Shown here: positions 16,528 through 25,897 of the stretch, one piece after another | Layout: the number at the start of each line of letters is the position of its first letter | Numbering within the stretch: the first letter of the stretch is position 1 | Assembly: GCA_023480885.1 (NCBI GenBank) | Contig: JAMCWX010000006.1 | Coordinates: forward strand, 1-43,833 | Direction of reading: 5' to 3' | DNA length: 43,833 nt | From: Chloroflexota bacterium | GTDB taxonomy: Bacteria > Chloroflexota > UBA6077 > FW602-bin22 > JACPRP01 | The notes under the pieces: generated by a model | Seen by the model: only the letters and a program-made list of their open reading frames with translations | What the model was told of the DNA's origin: nothing | Database searches by the model: none | Position numbers and translations under genes: made by a program

Positions 16528-18105
16528 TCATCGGCCATCTTTGCCTGGAGAAGTGGCCTGACGCTGCCGACAATCATAATAGGAGGCAGCTCCAGTCGGC
16601 CTGAAACCGTTCAGTACCGTCCCGACGACGTTCGCACCAACGCCTTGCATCTGCGCTACGATCTCTCGAAGCGCTTTGGACGATGTACGATTATACTCTG
16701 TCACTACAACTACCCCGTCGAAAAGCGAAGCGATGAGGGAAACATCCGCCACTGCCAACACAGGAGGCCCATCGACCAATATCATGTCAAATGCTTGCGC
16801 TAGTTCTGTCAGAACATCCCTCACCCTTGCCGAATCAAGTAGCGCGTCTGGGTTCGAGGGGGGCGGTCCGCTGGTGAGCACCATTAAACCTTCAGTCTCA
16901 GTCGATTTTAGAAAGGAGCTTGCAGGGTGCTCCCGCAATAGCGCCTGGCTGAGCCCTTTGAAGTTGGTGAGCCCGAAAGCCTTGTGTACGGAAGGGCGAC
17001 TGAAGTCGGCGTCGACCAGCAATACCTTCTGCTTTGCCAGCGCCGAGACCACAGCCAGGTTTGCGGCGATCGTCGACTTCCCTTCTCCGGGATTGGCGCT
17101 GGTGAATAGCAGCGTCTTCCACGGCTTGTCGCTATGTGGGGTCCTGAGTCTTGCGCGCAGGACTCGAAAGTATTCTGCTGCCTGACGCTCCGCAGGATTC
17201 CGCATCACGATCTGTGGTACTTGACCGTTATTCCAGAATTTGAGCCTCAACTTGGGCCTGAATCTTGGAATGGCTCCAAGAACACTTACTCCGAGCTGGT
17301 GCTCCAAATGGTCCACCGTACGAATCGCCTTGTCCAGGCCCTCTGCCAGGAAGGCAATGCCGATGCCAGCGAGAAAACCTAGTATTCCCCCCAGAGCGAT
17401 ATTCTGCTGCACGTTCGGCTTGATTGGAACTGGGGATACTCTCGCTGGCTCTACAATGGAAGTGCTGTTCGCACGAATTGTCTCCCTGACTCGTGACTGC
17501 TCGTATTCCCTCAAGAGCATAGCGTAAGTCTCTTCCAGCGCCCTAACGTTGCTGCCCTGAGTGGAAAACGCTTCTGTGCCTGTTATCGGAGTTCGGGTCG
17601 TTGCTGCCACCTCTCGAGCGTTCATCAGTTGCTTTAAAATGTTGTCCAGTTGTTCCGCCAGCGTCTCCTGTACGCTAGTGCTCCCGACAGGGTGCTGGTT
17701 CTGGCCTAGCGCCAGAGTGGCCAACGTGGAAGCTATCCCCTGTGCTGTATCTGGGTTGGGATCCTCTGCGACTATCTTGATCAACTCGGTATTCCGAACT
17801 GCTTCCACTTTTATCTTTTGCTCTAGCCCCGATCGGGGAATATCCAATCGGCTTGCCACAGTATCCATAACTGGCGAACTCGTCAAGATCTTAATCTGGG
17901 TATTGATCACTCGATCCAAATAGAGCATCTCGGCGTAGTCTACCGTTCCGATTATAGGTGGCGATACGCGTATCGACGCGGTGGCCACATAGATCGGCGT
18001 CGTCGCAAGTGTGATTGCCGTAGCCGCGAGAATTGCTAGACAGAAGGTCAGCAGAATCACCCACCTCCGTCCGTACAGCACATCGAGGTAATCTCCAAGT
18101 TCCAC
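16528..18105 (-). CDS. Wzz/Wzc-type chain-length regulator with BY-kinase domain
   Basis: A 525-residue bacterial tyrosine kinase of the polysaccharide co-polymerase type. The Wzz domain has membrane helices at about 15-36 and 240-258, the second with a proline-containing PIKPN approach. The cytoplasmic kinase shows Walker A (ANPGEGKSTIAAN, about 340), Walker A' (VLLVDADFSRPS) and Walker B (FDMILVDGPPVLAVADV). The C-terminal tail has only one Tyr pair (SYYDC), fewer than the usual tyrosine cluster. It controls polymer length and export by cycles of phosphorylation. Its gene follows the initiating transferase. Confidence 0.9.
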   Translation of the reverse strand: MELGDYLDVLYGRRWVILLTFCLAILAATAITLATTPIYVATASIRVSPPIIGTVDYAEMLYLDRVINTQIKILTSSPVMDTVASRLDIPRSGLEQKIKVEAVRNTELIKIVAEDPNPDTAQGIASTLATLALGQNQHPVGSTSVQETLAEQLDNILKQLMNAREVAATTRTPITGTEAFSTQGSNVRALEETYAMLLREYEQSRVRETIRANSTSIVEPARVSPVPIKPNVQQNIALGGILGFLAGIGIAFLAEGLDKAIRTVDHLEHQLGVSVLGAIPRFRPKLRLKFWNNGQVPQIVMRNPAERQAAEYFRVLRARLRTPHSDKPWKTLLFTSANPGEGKSTIAANLAVVSALAKQKVLLVDADFSRPSVHKAFGLTNFKGLSQALLREHPASSFLKSTETEGLMVLTSGPPPSNPDALLDSARVRDVLTELAQAFDMILVDGPPVLAVADVSLIASLFDGVVVVTEYNRTSSKALREIVAQMQGVGANVVGTVLNGFRPTGAASYYDCRQRQATSPGKDGR

Positions 18106-18236
18106 CAGCGCACCTCCGTCAATGTAACTGCGTCATTAATGTGTTGAAGAGCGCTCGCATAGCTCCCTGAAGCTTACTCCGACGCCTTTGCCAACAAGGA
18201 TGTGGCGGTTTGTGCTGTCGCTCGCCGCGGTCTTCG

Positions 18237-18866
18237 TTACCTTGCTCCTTTCTTGTGCAGAACAACTCCGACAGTCGTGGCAAGAATTCGTAGGTCCAGC
18301 CAAAGCGATTGCTTCTCCACGTAGTAGATGTCCAGTTCAGTGTTCTCGTGCATCGGCTTGTCACTTCGACCATTCACCTGCCACCATCCGGTCAGTCCTG
18401 GTGTCACAGAAAACCGGCGATACTGCCACGGCTGGTAAAACTGCTCGACAATGCACGGCTGCTCCGGTCTGGGCCCCACCAGACTCATCTCTCCCATGAT
18501 GACGTTGACAAGCTGTGGCAGCTCGTCGATGCTACTCTGCCTGAGAAAGCGACCAAATCGCGTGATATTTGGATCTCCTCGCGCCACTTTCAGGCTGTAC
18601 GCGGGTGCCCATTTATGCATTGTACGGAATTTCAGGATTCGAAAGGGCTTTCCGTTCTTACCCACCCTGTCCTGCAGAAACAGTATTGGACGCCCTAAAT
18701 CTACCCAGACCGCGACTGCCACCATTACAAGCAAGGGGGAAAGGACAATCAGGCTTATCGAGGCGAGAACGACATCCATAAGCCGCTTCACGGCAAGATA
18801 CGCTGTCCACAGGAGACTGTTGCGCCGAAGCCTGACTTCGGCTCCCCTTGATTTGGCTAGCAGCAT
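18237..18866 (-). CDS. Undecaprenyl-phosphate sugar-1-phosphate transferase
   Basis: A 209-residue initiating transferase of the WcaJ/WbaP C-terminal type. It has one membrane-associated helix (about 30-52, VVLASISLIVLSPLLVMVAVAV), the LQDRVGKNGKPFRILKFRTM segment, SIDELPQLVNVIMGEMSLVG followed by the PRPE motif, and PGLTGWWQVNGRS. It transfers a sugar phosphate from a nucleotide sugar to undecaprenyl phosphate, the first step of repeat-unit assembly. It lacks the N-terminal multi-helix region of long members, which is normal for short forms. A promoter with four CTAACC-type boxes lies at 19039-19093. Confidence 0.92.
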   Translation of the reverse strand: MLLAKSRGAEVRLRRNSLLWTAYLAVKRLMDVVLASISLIVLSPLLVMVAVAVWVDLGRPILFLQDRVGKNGKPFRILKFRTMHKWAPAYSLKVARGDPNITRFGRFLRQSSIDELPQLVNVIMGEMSLVGPRPEQPCIVEQFYQPWQYRRFSVTPGLTGWWQVNGRSDKPMHENTELDIYYVEKQSLWLDLRILATTVGVVLHKKGAR

Positions 18867-19038
18867 ATTTCTCTACCTGAGACGGTTTTTTTGGAACGGT
18901 AGTACCAACACCACGGAGCATTTTGCGCAATGATTTGTCTGGCGACCGACCTGCTTCGTAGGGCGGGTTTCAAGAAACCTCCCTTGCCTGCCAAAGGTCA
19001 TCGCAAATTGCTCTATGGCGTGGCTGCCTGTAAATACT

Positions 19039-19093
19039 ACATTACGCCAGTAAGGTTGGTATTACGGGTAGAAGAAGGTTAGAATGCGGTTAG
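19039..19093 (-). promoter_or_regulatory. Promoter with four tandem CTAACC-type boxes
   Basis: In gene orientation CTAACC, CTAACC, CTACCC and CCAACC are spaced 11, 11 and 12 bp (plus-strand starts 19088, 19077, 19066, 19054). A -10-like TAATGT (19039-19044) begins 15 bases after the start of the last box. The spacing and the last box are identical to the array at 30802-30841. It overlaps the 3' end of the ligase gene and would drive the sugar transferase at 18866. Confidence 0.7.
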
Positions 19094-20485
19094 TTCACTC
19101 GCCAGTGAAACGAGGTAGCCTAACCCAACTAGAAGGTAGGTGATGATCCAGTAGACATGCCAAACAACGGATATCACAGCGCTGCTGGACTGGCTAACCT
19201 TTGGAGCCTGCCCCAGGCGCTGGGTAGCGATGACCAGACCCACTATCAGCCACAAGAGGACTGTCGGCTTGGCGCCCAGCGTGATGGCATCAGTCAGTCC
19301 AAAAGTCAGATAAGCAAGCAGTCCCATCAGAAGACCAACGATTGCTGCCTGCAGAGGCGAACGCGCCCCCTCGCTCGTGCCTACCTGGCGGAATGCTCGC
19401 CAACCGGCGAGCGCTGTGCAAAGCCAGAGCCCGAGGAATGCCATAAGTCCCCCGAGGCCGAGGTCGACCGCAACCTGGAGATAGATGTTGTGGGCGTGAG
19501 GAATCCATAGGTAATGCACGCCCAGGACCGCCGGATAGCGAGCGTCTATGACGATGGGAAAAGTGTTCAACCCAATGCCCGTGAATGGGAAATCCTCGAT
19601 CATAAGTATTGCGCGGTTCCAGACATCTAGCCTGAAAGCGAAAGATCTTTCGCTGGGCGTCGTGCTCGTGGCATCGATTTTCAGAATGAAGTCCTCGACG
19701 CCCGAGGCGTCGACGCTCAGCGCGATGCCGATGGCAAGTGCGGCGATTACCAGCGCTATCAGGCCAACTCGCCACCACCGCCAAATCAGCAATCCCACGA
19801 CAGCCACCGCAAGTGAAATAAGGGCCGATCGGGAGGCTGTTAGCAGAAGCACGCCGAGCCCCACGAGAACTATGCCTGCCAGGATTACTCTTTGTACACG
19901 CGGCAGTGATGCACGAAGTACCAGCGAGATAGGAAGCGGCAAGAGGAACGCCAGCGTACCGGCGAGCTCATTAGGATGGAAACCCATCGTCGGCCCGACT
20001 GAGGTCTGAACTCCTCTGATTAATCGTGGGATCGAACTGTAGACCTGATTTAGCAATGGGTACTTGACTGCGTTCCACTCTGTGCCAATGAGCCCGACGA
20101 GCGAAATGGGAACGATGCTTGCGATCAGTACTCCTGCGCCAATCCAGAACTGGCGCTGACTGAAGATATTGCTCACAGTGGCGCGGCAGACGACAAGACC
20201 GAGAATGATGCCGTAGAATTTGGGCATACTTAGCGCAAGATCACTCGATTGATAGACACCTACCAGCGTCATGAGAAATGTGGCCAGTAGTGGATGATCG
20301 ACAGCAGTTCCAGTAAGCCACTTCCTCGCCGCGAGGCTCTGCAACGCCCAGCCGAGGAAAAGGAGACCCAGTCCAACCAAAGGCAGGGAACTGCGAGGGA
20401 AAAGAAGAAGTGGGACAGCCGCAGCCACTAGAATTGGCTCAATTCTGGCTATCCGAAGTCGTCTAATAGGGGAACTGTGTCTCAT
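19079..20485 (-). CDS. O-antigen ligase/polymerase-like membrane protein
   Basis: A 468-residue polytopic protein with about 11-12 hydrophobic segments. The large external loop ends in the Wzy_C/WaaL-type motif PHAHNIYLQVAVDLGLGG, with a conserved His in a GVHYLWIPHAHN context. A second protein of this class is encoded at 22020-23417. One may polymerise repeat units and the other ligate or release them; which does which cannot be told from sequence. The gene is divergent from the GT4 at 20761. Confidence 0.87.
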   Translation of the reverse strand: MRHSSPIRRLRIARIEPILVAAAVPLLLFPRSSLPLVGLGLLFLGWALQSLAARKWLTGTAVDHPLLATFLMTLVGVYQSSDLALSMPKFYGIILGLVVCRATVSNIFSQRQFWIGAGVLIASIVPISLVGLIGTEWNAVKYPLLNQVYSSIPRLIRGVQTSVGPTMGFHPNELAGTLAFLLPLPISLVLRASLPRVQRVILAGIVLVGLGVLLLTASRSALISLAVAVVGLLIWRWWRVGLIALVIAALAIGIALSVDASGVEDFILKIDATSTTPSERSFAFRLDVWNRAILMIEDFPFTGIGLNTFPIVIDARYPAVLGVHYLWIPHAHNIYLQVAVDLGLGGLMAFLGLWLCTALAGWRAFRQVGTSEGARSPLQAAIVGLLMGLLAYLTFGLTDAITLGAKPTVLLWLIVGLVIATQRLGQAPKVSQSSSAVISVVWHVYWIITYLLVGLGYLVSLASELTAF

Positions 20486-20657
20486 AGTTAACTCATACCG
20501 AGCTAACAGAGAGAACAGATTACCTCCGCTCCCTCTCCGCCACTTTCAATTCGTACTTGCGAATAGGTTAACAAACGGAGCCTAAAGCTCGACAAAAACA
20601 GGACCTAGATGGCATTAAACGATGTTTAGGTCGGAGAAAAGGGAATAAGACGGCTTT

Positions 20658-20701
20658 CTAACCTTCTTCTCACCGATGTTCTAACCTGGCTAATATAGTA
20701 T
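20658..20701 (+). promoter_or_regulatory. Promoter with three tandem CTAACC-type boxes
   Basis: CTAACC (20658), CTCACC (20669) and CTAACC (20681) are spaced 11 and 12 bp, matching the last three boxes of the arrays at 19054 and 30802. A -10-like TAGTAT (20696-20701) begins 15 bases after the last box start; TATAGT overlaps it. The last box sits in the -35 position, as in PhoB-type activation. It would drive the plus-strand operon starting at 20761. Confidence 0.7.
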
Positions 20702-20760
20702 TGGAACCAAGAGGTAACACTCCGTACAGGCAGGAACCGCGCGAGAGGGATGAGAGAAAC

Positions 20761-22008
20761 ATGAGAATCCTGCTGCTCCTGGCCGAGTCCCCGCTGCCCC
20801 TCACCAATGGCGTGCGTCTGCGCACATATCACTTGCTTTCGGCGCTTGTTAGGAAGCACGAGATCTCTCTACTCAGCTTCTATCATTCGACCGAGGATAT
20901 GGAAGGTCTGAAACAAATGGCAAGTCGTGTGGCTCACGTGGAGGCAGTTCGCGGCGTGGACCACGCCTCTTTCCTAGACTACGTTAGAGGTTCTATATCC
21001 CCAACGCCTTTCTACGTCGAACGGGGCAAGGGCAAGGACATGCAAGTAGCCCTGGCCCGCCAACTCGAGTCGCACGAATACGATCTGTTGTTCGTTAGTG
21101 ATGTGCGAATGGCACATTACGCAATCCCTTATCGGTCGATTCCTCGGTTGATCGACGCGTGCGATGCATCTTCTCTCTCGTACCGGCGCGGGTTCTACAG
21201 GACGACGCACTTGCTCCAGCGGATCCACTTCCTGCAGCTCTGGCTGAAGATGCAGCGTTACGAGTCGAAGATGTACTCGCTGTTCGACCTTTGTACGGTC
21301 GTGTCTCCCGTCGACGCGGCCACGCTACAGAAGAATGTTTCGGGCCTCAATGTAGCCGTTGTGCCCAATGGGGTCGATTCAGGTTATTTTCGCCCCGGCG
21401 AGTGTGTGCTCGAAAGAGAGGCTAGCCTCATATTTGTGGGAAGACTGGATTATCCGCCCAACGTAGATGCCGTTCGACACTTCGTTAACCATATCTTCCC
21501 TCACGTGCGGCGACAGGTACCTTCGGCCCACTTTGTAATAGTGGGCCGAAACGGCTCGCAGGAGAGCCTCGGGCTTCGAGGTGCTGCGAACGTAGAAGTC
21601 GTTGGGGCAGTACCAGACATCAGGCCGTTCGTGTGGGAAAACACAGCATTCGTTTGCCCGCTACGGTTTGGCTCTGGCGTGAAGAACAAGGTCTTGGAAG
21701 CTATGGCGATGGCCAAGCCGGTTGTGGGCACGCCTATAGCCTGCGAAGGGCTGGATTTGGTGCCGGGCGAGCATATTATGGTTGCTTCCAGCACCGCAGA
21801 TACAGTCGGATCGATCATCGATCTGTTTTCTGACAGCCAGAAGCGAGTCCAACTGGGTCTGAGAGCAAGGGAAGTGGTCGAAACTAAGTATTCATGGGCA
21901 GCGGCAGCAGATCGGCTAGATGCGCTCATAGAGGAAGTTGTTGCCCGGTGGACAAAGCTGGAGTTGCGCTATCCAGCATTCACTCCATCTCGAAAGTGGA
22001 ACGTGTAA
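20761..22008 (+). CDS. Family 4 glycosyltransferase
   Basis: A 415-residue GT-B enzyme. The N-terminal domain begins MRILLLLAESPLPLTNGVRL, typical of a Rossmann-like acceptor domain. The C-terminal domain has VVPNGVDSGYF, LIFVGRLDYPPNVDAV and the GSGVKNKVLEAMAMAKPVV region, where the E-x7-E-type motif binds the nucleotide sugar. ATG 20761 was chosen because a purine-rich GAGAGGGATGAGAG lies just upstream; the longer frame adds 20 charged residues that overlap the promoter leader. First gene of the plus-strand exopolysaccharide operon. Confidence 0.9.
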   Translation: MRILLLLAESPLPLTNGVRLRTYHLLSALVRKHEISLLSFYHSTEDMEGLKQMASRVAHVEAVRGVDHASFLDYVRGSISPTPFYVERGKGKDMQVALARQLESHEYDLLFVSDVRMAHYAIPYRSIPRLIDACDASSLSYRRGFYRTTHLLQRIHFLQLWLKMQRYESKMYSLFDLCTVVSPVDAATLQKNVSGLNVAVVPNGVDSGYFRPGECVLEREASLIFVGRLDYPPNVDAVRHFVNHIFPHVRRQVPSAHFVIVGRNGSQESLGLRGAANVEVVGAVPDIRPFVWENTAFVCPLRFGSGVKNKVLEAMAMAKPVVGTPIACEGLDLVPGEHIMVASSTADTVGSIIDLFSDSQKRVQLGLRAREVVETKYSWAAAADRLDALIEEVVARWTKLELRYPAFTPSRKWNV

Positions 22009-22019
22009 GAGGCATCTCG

Positions 22020-23417
22020 ATGCGTGAACTGTCTACCGGACACCTGTATGTCGTCCTCGCGCTCCCCACATCTGTGATCCTTGGGTTCTTGGCGACCAGG
22101 ATTTCGCCCGTATTAGCGGCCCTAGCAGTCATCATGGCTGCGTTCGCCATCCTTTTCTTTGCCAACTTACGGACCACGCTATTGGCACTCTTGGTTGTCA
22201 GGACAAACATCGACGCGTTTCACGAAATGGGATTTGTCTCGGCAGGTAACCTGGATCTGAACGCTGCTGCCATTTTGGGTGTGGCATTGGTAGGCATGGG
22301 AGTCTTCTATTGTCTGGCCAAGCGCGTGAACGTATTCAGATCGCCGGTTGCGGTGCCTTACGCCATCTTCATATCAGTGGCGTTAGTCGGAATAATGTTG
22401 ACGGATTCACCCCTTCAGGGCGTTGCCGACTGGTTGCGGATGGCGAGCGTGATTATGTTCTATGTCCTCATGGTCGAGGCATTCCGAAGTCACGAGGATA
22501 TCGGCAAGATACTGGTTGCTTACTTTCTGTCCAGCGCCGTACCTGGTCTCCTGGGATTGTACCAATTTGCCACCGATGGGGGCGTGTACGTCGATGGGTT
22601 CATGCGAGTGTATGGGACATTCGTGGTGCCGCCGGTGTTCGCCTTCTATCTCGTGGCTCTCTTGCCCGTGACTATGGTCGCCCTGATTCACACACATCAT
22701 AAGCTCATCAAAACAGTGTTGGCTTTCTGGTTCTTGCTGATGTTTATCGACCTCTTCGCGACCTACACGCGAGGGGCTTGGATTGGGGCTTCCATTGCGC
22801 TAGGGGTTCTGGCTATCTCGCGCTATCGGCAGTTGTTGGTCTTGTTGCCCGCGTTGGCGCTTATCCTGTTCTTAGTGTATCCACAGGCTGGCGACCGACT
22901 CGCCGAACTCCACGAAGGGGAATCCAAGACTGGATACGGTGAGGCGAATACGCTGGCCTGGCGTACCAAGTTCTGGATCGAGACCGTCCTGGCAACCCCG
23001 ACAGATTCAGCCTTGGTGGGTGCAGGCCTGGGTACGATCAGGCGGACGTACTACGCTGAACCCCACAACGATTACTTGAGGCTGTATATAGAAACCGGCG
23101 TTCTTGGCTTCGCTGCCTACGCCGCTGTGCTTCTGTTACTGTTTGCCAGAGCCACACAGGCATACCGAATGGCGGTCTCAACATTCCACAAGGACCTGGT
23201 CGTGGCATTCATAGCTGTCTTTCTGGCTTATGTGATTACGAGTGTCGCCGATAACATTATCCTCGGTCCGGCCTTGCAGTGGTACTTCTGGACACAGGCC
23301 GCGGTCGTTCACATCGTTCTGGAGCATTCACGCGGTCGATACCGAGCGTTGAACGACAGAATCTGGCCTGGGGACGCTCGTGAAGCAGTCTTGGAAACCA
23401 GTCTGGTAAGGGGTTGA
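22020..23417 (+). CDS. Second O-antigen ligase/polymerase-like membrane protein
   Basis: A 465-residue protein with about 11 membrane segments. The central loop and motif EPHNDYLRLYIETGVLGFAA match the Wzy_C/ligase family, where the His of PHNxxL is important. ATG 22020 was chosen because it lies 11 bases after the upstream stop and starts right before the first membrane segment. Its stop overlaps the TTG start of the next gene, so they are translationally coupled. See the ligase-like protein at 19079 for the division of labour. Confidence 0.87.
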   Translation: MRELSTGHLYVVLALPTSVILGFLATRISPVLAALAVIMAAFAILFFANLRTTLLALLVVRTNIDAFHEMGFVSAGNLDLNAAAILGVALVGMGVFYCLAKRVNVFRSPVAVPYAIFISVALVGIMLTDSPLQGVADWLRMASVIMFYVLMVEAFRSHEDIGKILVAYFLSSAVPGLLGLYQFATDGGVYVDGFMRVYGTFVVPPVFAFYLVALLPVTMVALIHTHHKLIKTVLAFWFLLMFIDLFATYTRGAWIGASIALGVLAISRYRQLLVLLPALALILFLVYPQAGDRLAELHEGESKTGYGEANTLAWRTKFWIETVLATPTDSALVGAGLGTIRRTYYAEPHNDYLRLYIETGVLGFAAYAAVLLLLFARATQAYRMAVSTFHKDLVVAFIAVFLAYVITSVADNIILGPALQWYFWTQAAVVHIVLEHSRGRYRALNDRIWPGDAREAVLETSLVRG

Positions 23418-24697
23418 GGCTTCTGAAGATATTAGTGGTCAATAAGTTCCTCTATAGATTCGGCGGCACTGAAAGATATCTATTCGATCAGTGTAAATTC
23501 CTGGAGCGCAGGGGGCATGAAGTGATTCCTTTCGCGATGGCCCACCCGCGCAACTGGGAGTCGCAGTATTCAAAGTACTTCGTTAGTAATGTCGAGTACG
23601 ATAAGGCGCTGGCGTCTGCAAATCCTCTAGCCAAGTTTCGCATCGCCTTACGACTCTTGTACTCGCTGGAGGCAAAGGCCAAGATCTCGGCATTGATCGA
23701 GCGCACTTGCCCGGATGTGGCCCACATTCACAACATATATCACCAAATATCACCATCGATCCTGCCCGTCCTGCACCGCAAAGGCATTCCGGTTGTGCAG
23801 ACCGTTCACGACTTCAAGCTTGTCTGCCCTGGCTATAGCTTTTTCGCTCAATCGAAGGTTTGTGAGATATGCAAATCTGGTAACTTCCTGAGAGCGATAC
23901 AAAAGAAGTGTGTAAAGAACTCTCGGGCCGCAACAGCGCTCGCTGTGTTCGAAACGTATTTTCACAGGTGGCTGAGGATCTACGACAGGAACATTCAACT
24001 GTTCATCACGCCCAGTGCCTTCAGCCGAAACAAGCTGATCGAGTACGGCGTTGAGGTGAACAGGGTCGTCCATATCCCCCCGCCAGTAGATCTGGCAGAG
24101 TACGCTCCACGCCTTGTGGCTGGAGATTACGCGCTTTACTTTGGCCGGCTGGTCCGCTTTAAGGGCCTGATGACTCTGTTGAAGGCAATGAAGGGGCTAA
24201 GGGGCCTGTCTCTAGTTATCGCCGGCGAGGGAGAAATGAAAGACGAGATCGAAAGGACTATCGCGCACGATGGTCTGGATAACGTGAGGCTCGTCGGCTA
24301 CGTCGGCGGCGATGGTCTGAAAGAGACCATTCAAAGGGCGAAGTTCGTCGTCGTCCCCTCGGAGTGCTACGAGAATGCGCCATTTGCTATTTTTGAATCG
24401 TTTGCCCTCGGCAAGGCGGTTGTAGGCAGCAGAATCGGGGGCATCCCCGAACTGATAGACGAAGGAACGGATGGACTTCTGTTCACGCCAGGTGATGTGG
24501 ATGATCTGCACGGGCGCCTGGCCTATTTGCTCGACCATCCGAAAGCTTGTGCCAGTATGGGCCGAAATGGGCGCAACAAGCTGCAGATGAGATTCAGCCT
24601 AGAGAAACACTACGACCGACTGGAGAACATCTACAGCAACCTGAGGGTGGTTGCTGAAGGAAGGAAGCAAATTCTCTGCTCGCATAGTGAGGGTTAA
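23414..24697 (+). CDS. Family 4 glycosyltransferase with cysteine-rich insert
   Basis: A 427-residue GT-B enzyme starting at TTG 23414, which overlaps the upstream stop. The N-domain reads VVNKFLYRFGGTERYLFDQ, then HIHNIYHQISPSIL and TVHDFKLVCPGYSFF. The insert CEICKSGNFLRAIQKKC has three Cys, a pattern known in a subset of GT4 enzymes. The C-domain shows LYFGRLVRFKGLMTLL, VIAGEGE and SECYENAPFAIFESFALGK, with the donor-binding Glu residues. Its donor and acceptor sugars cannot be predicted. Confidence 0.9.
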   Translation: MRLLKILVVNKFLYRFGGTERYLFDQCKFLERRGHEVIPFAMAHPRNWESQYSKYFVSNVEYDKALASANPLAKFRIALRLLYSLEAKAKISALIERTCPDVAHIHNIYHQISPSILPVLHRKGIPVVQTVHDFKLVCPGYSFFAQSKVCEICKSGNFLRAIQKKCVKNSRAATALAVFETYFHRWLRIYDRNIQLFITPSAFSRNKLIEYGVEVNRVVHIPPPVDLAEYAPRLVAGDYALYFGRLVRFKGLMTLLKAMKGLRGLSLVIAGEGEMKDEIERTIAHDGLDNVRLVGYVGGDGLKETIQRAKFVVVPSECYENAPFAIFESFALGKAVVGSRIGGIPELIDEGTDGLLFTPGDVDDLHGRLAYLLDHPKACASMGRNGRNKLQMRFSLEKHYDRLENIYSNLRVVAEGRKQILCSHSEG

Positions 24698-24757
24698 TGG
24701 CTTCTGTGCTCATCTAAATGGATCGACACAACGCGGCCATACGTAGGAGGTCCGCAC

Positions 24758-25891
24758 ATGAAGATCGCAATGATCGGGGCGAGGGGAATCGCGGCGAAGT
24801 ACAGTGGAATCGAAACGCACCTCGAGGAGCTTTGCCCTCGCCTGGTCGAGCGTGGGCATAAGGTGGTCGTCTACGCTCGGCGCTATTTCACTACGTGTCA
24901 GGACTATCGTGGCGTAAAGATCGTGGCCTTGCCCACCATTCGCACGAAACACATCGAGACGTTGCTGCACACTCTCGTGGCCACCGTTCATAGCCTTCAG
25001 TCCGATGCCGATATCGTTCATTATCACGCTCAAGGGCCGGCGGTCTTCTCTCTTCTGCCTCGACTGAATCGGAAGGTGAGCGTTGTGACTTGCCACGGTT
25101 TGGATTGGCAGCGTGGCAAGTGGGGCACATTCGCCAGGTGGTGTTTGAAGGGAGGCGAACTGGCGTCGGTGGTTTTCCCTAACGCTGTGATCGTTGTCTC
25201 TCGTTCGCTTCACGACTACTACACAGGGAGATACGGCGCCACGAAGGTTCACTACATTCCCAACGGCGTTAGGAACGCGGTTCCCAGACTGCCCACTCTG
25301 TTGAAAAGCGTTGGACTTGAACCGAATCGCTACGTTCTTTTCGTTGGACGTTTGACCCCTGAAAAAGGCTGTCATTACCTCGTGGAAGCCTACCAGAATC
25401 TCGATGCAGATATGAAGCTAGTTATCGTGGGCGCCCCTGCCTACACAGATTCCTATGCCCAATCGCTTCGCGAATCCGGGAATGGTAAAGTCTTGTTTCT
25501 AGGCACCGTCTTCGGCGATCTCCTGGAAGAGCTGTACAGCAACGCTTACCTATTCGTTCTTCCCTCACTCATGGAAGGGTTGTCGATCTCCTTGCTCGAA
25601 GCTATGAGCTACGGCTGCTGCGTCTTGGCCAGCGACATTCCTCAGAATGCCGAGGTCGTGGGAGAATGCGGCTTGCTCTTTAAGGCTGGCGACGCCAGTT
25701 CTCTCTCCCACACTATCAGACGCGCCCTGGCGGAGCCCCATGCCGTGCGCCAGTTGGGGAACGCGGCCAAACAACGCGTCAGTCTCTACTACGATTGGGA
25801 TTCGGTGGTGGCAAAGACGGAGGAGTTGTACTCATACGTGCTGGGCAACGAGCGCGACGCGTCGTTGGGTATGGCTGAAGCTCGGGAGTGA
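24758..25891 (+). CDS. Family 4 glycosyltransferase (DUF1972-like N-domain)
   Basis: A 377-residue GT-B enzyme with a strong ribosome site (TAGGAGG) eight bases before ATG. The N-terminus GARGIAAKYSGIETHLEEL resembles the DUF1972 domain of rhamnosyltransferase-like enzymes. CHGLDWQRGKWG and VVSRSLHDYY follow. The C-domain has YIPNGV, LFVGRLTPEKGCHYLVEAY and PSLMEGLSISLLEAMSYGC, the standard GT4 donor site. It is separated from the previous gene by 60 bases and precedes the first GHL15 gene by 6. Confidence 0.9.
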   Translation: MKIAMIGARGIAAKYSGIETHLEELCPRLVERGHKVVVYARRYFTTCQDYRGVKIVALPTIRTKHIETLLHTLVATVHSLQSDADIVHYHAQGPAVFSLLPRLNRKVSVVTCHGLDWQRGKWGTFARWCLKGGELASVVFPNAVIVVSRSLHDYYTGRYGATKVHYIPNGVRNAVPRLPTLLKSVGLEPNRYVLFVGRLTPEKGCHYLVEAYQNLDADMKLVIVGAPAYTDSYAQSLRESGNGKVLFLGTVFGDLLEELYSNAYLFVLPSLMEGLSISLLEAMSYGCCVLASDIPQNAEVVGECGLLFKAGDASSLSHTIRRALAEPHAVRQLGNAAKQRVSLYYDWDSVVAKTEELYSYVLGNERDASLGMAEARE

Positions 25892-25897
25892 AAAGCC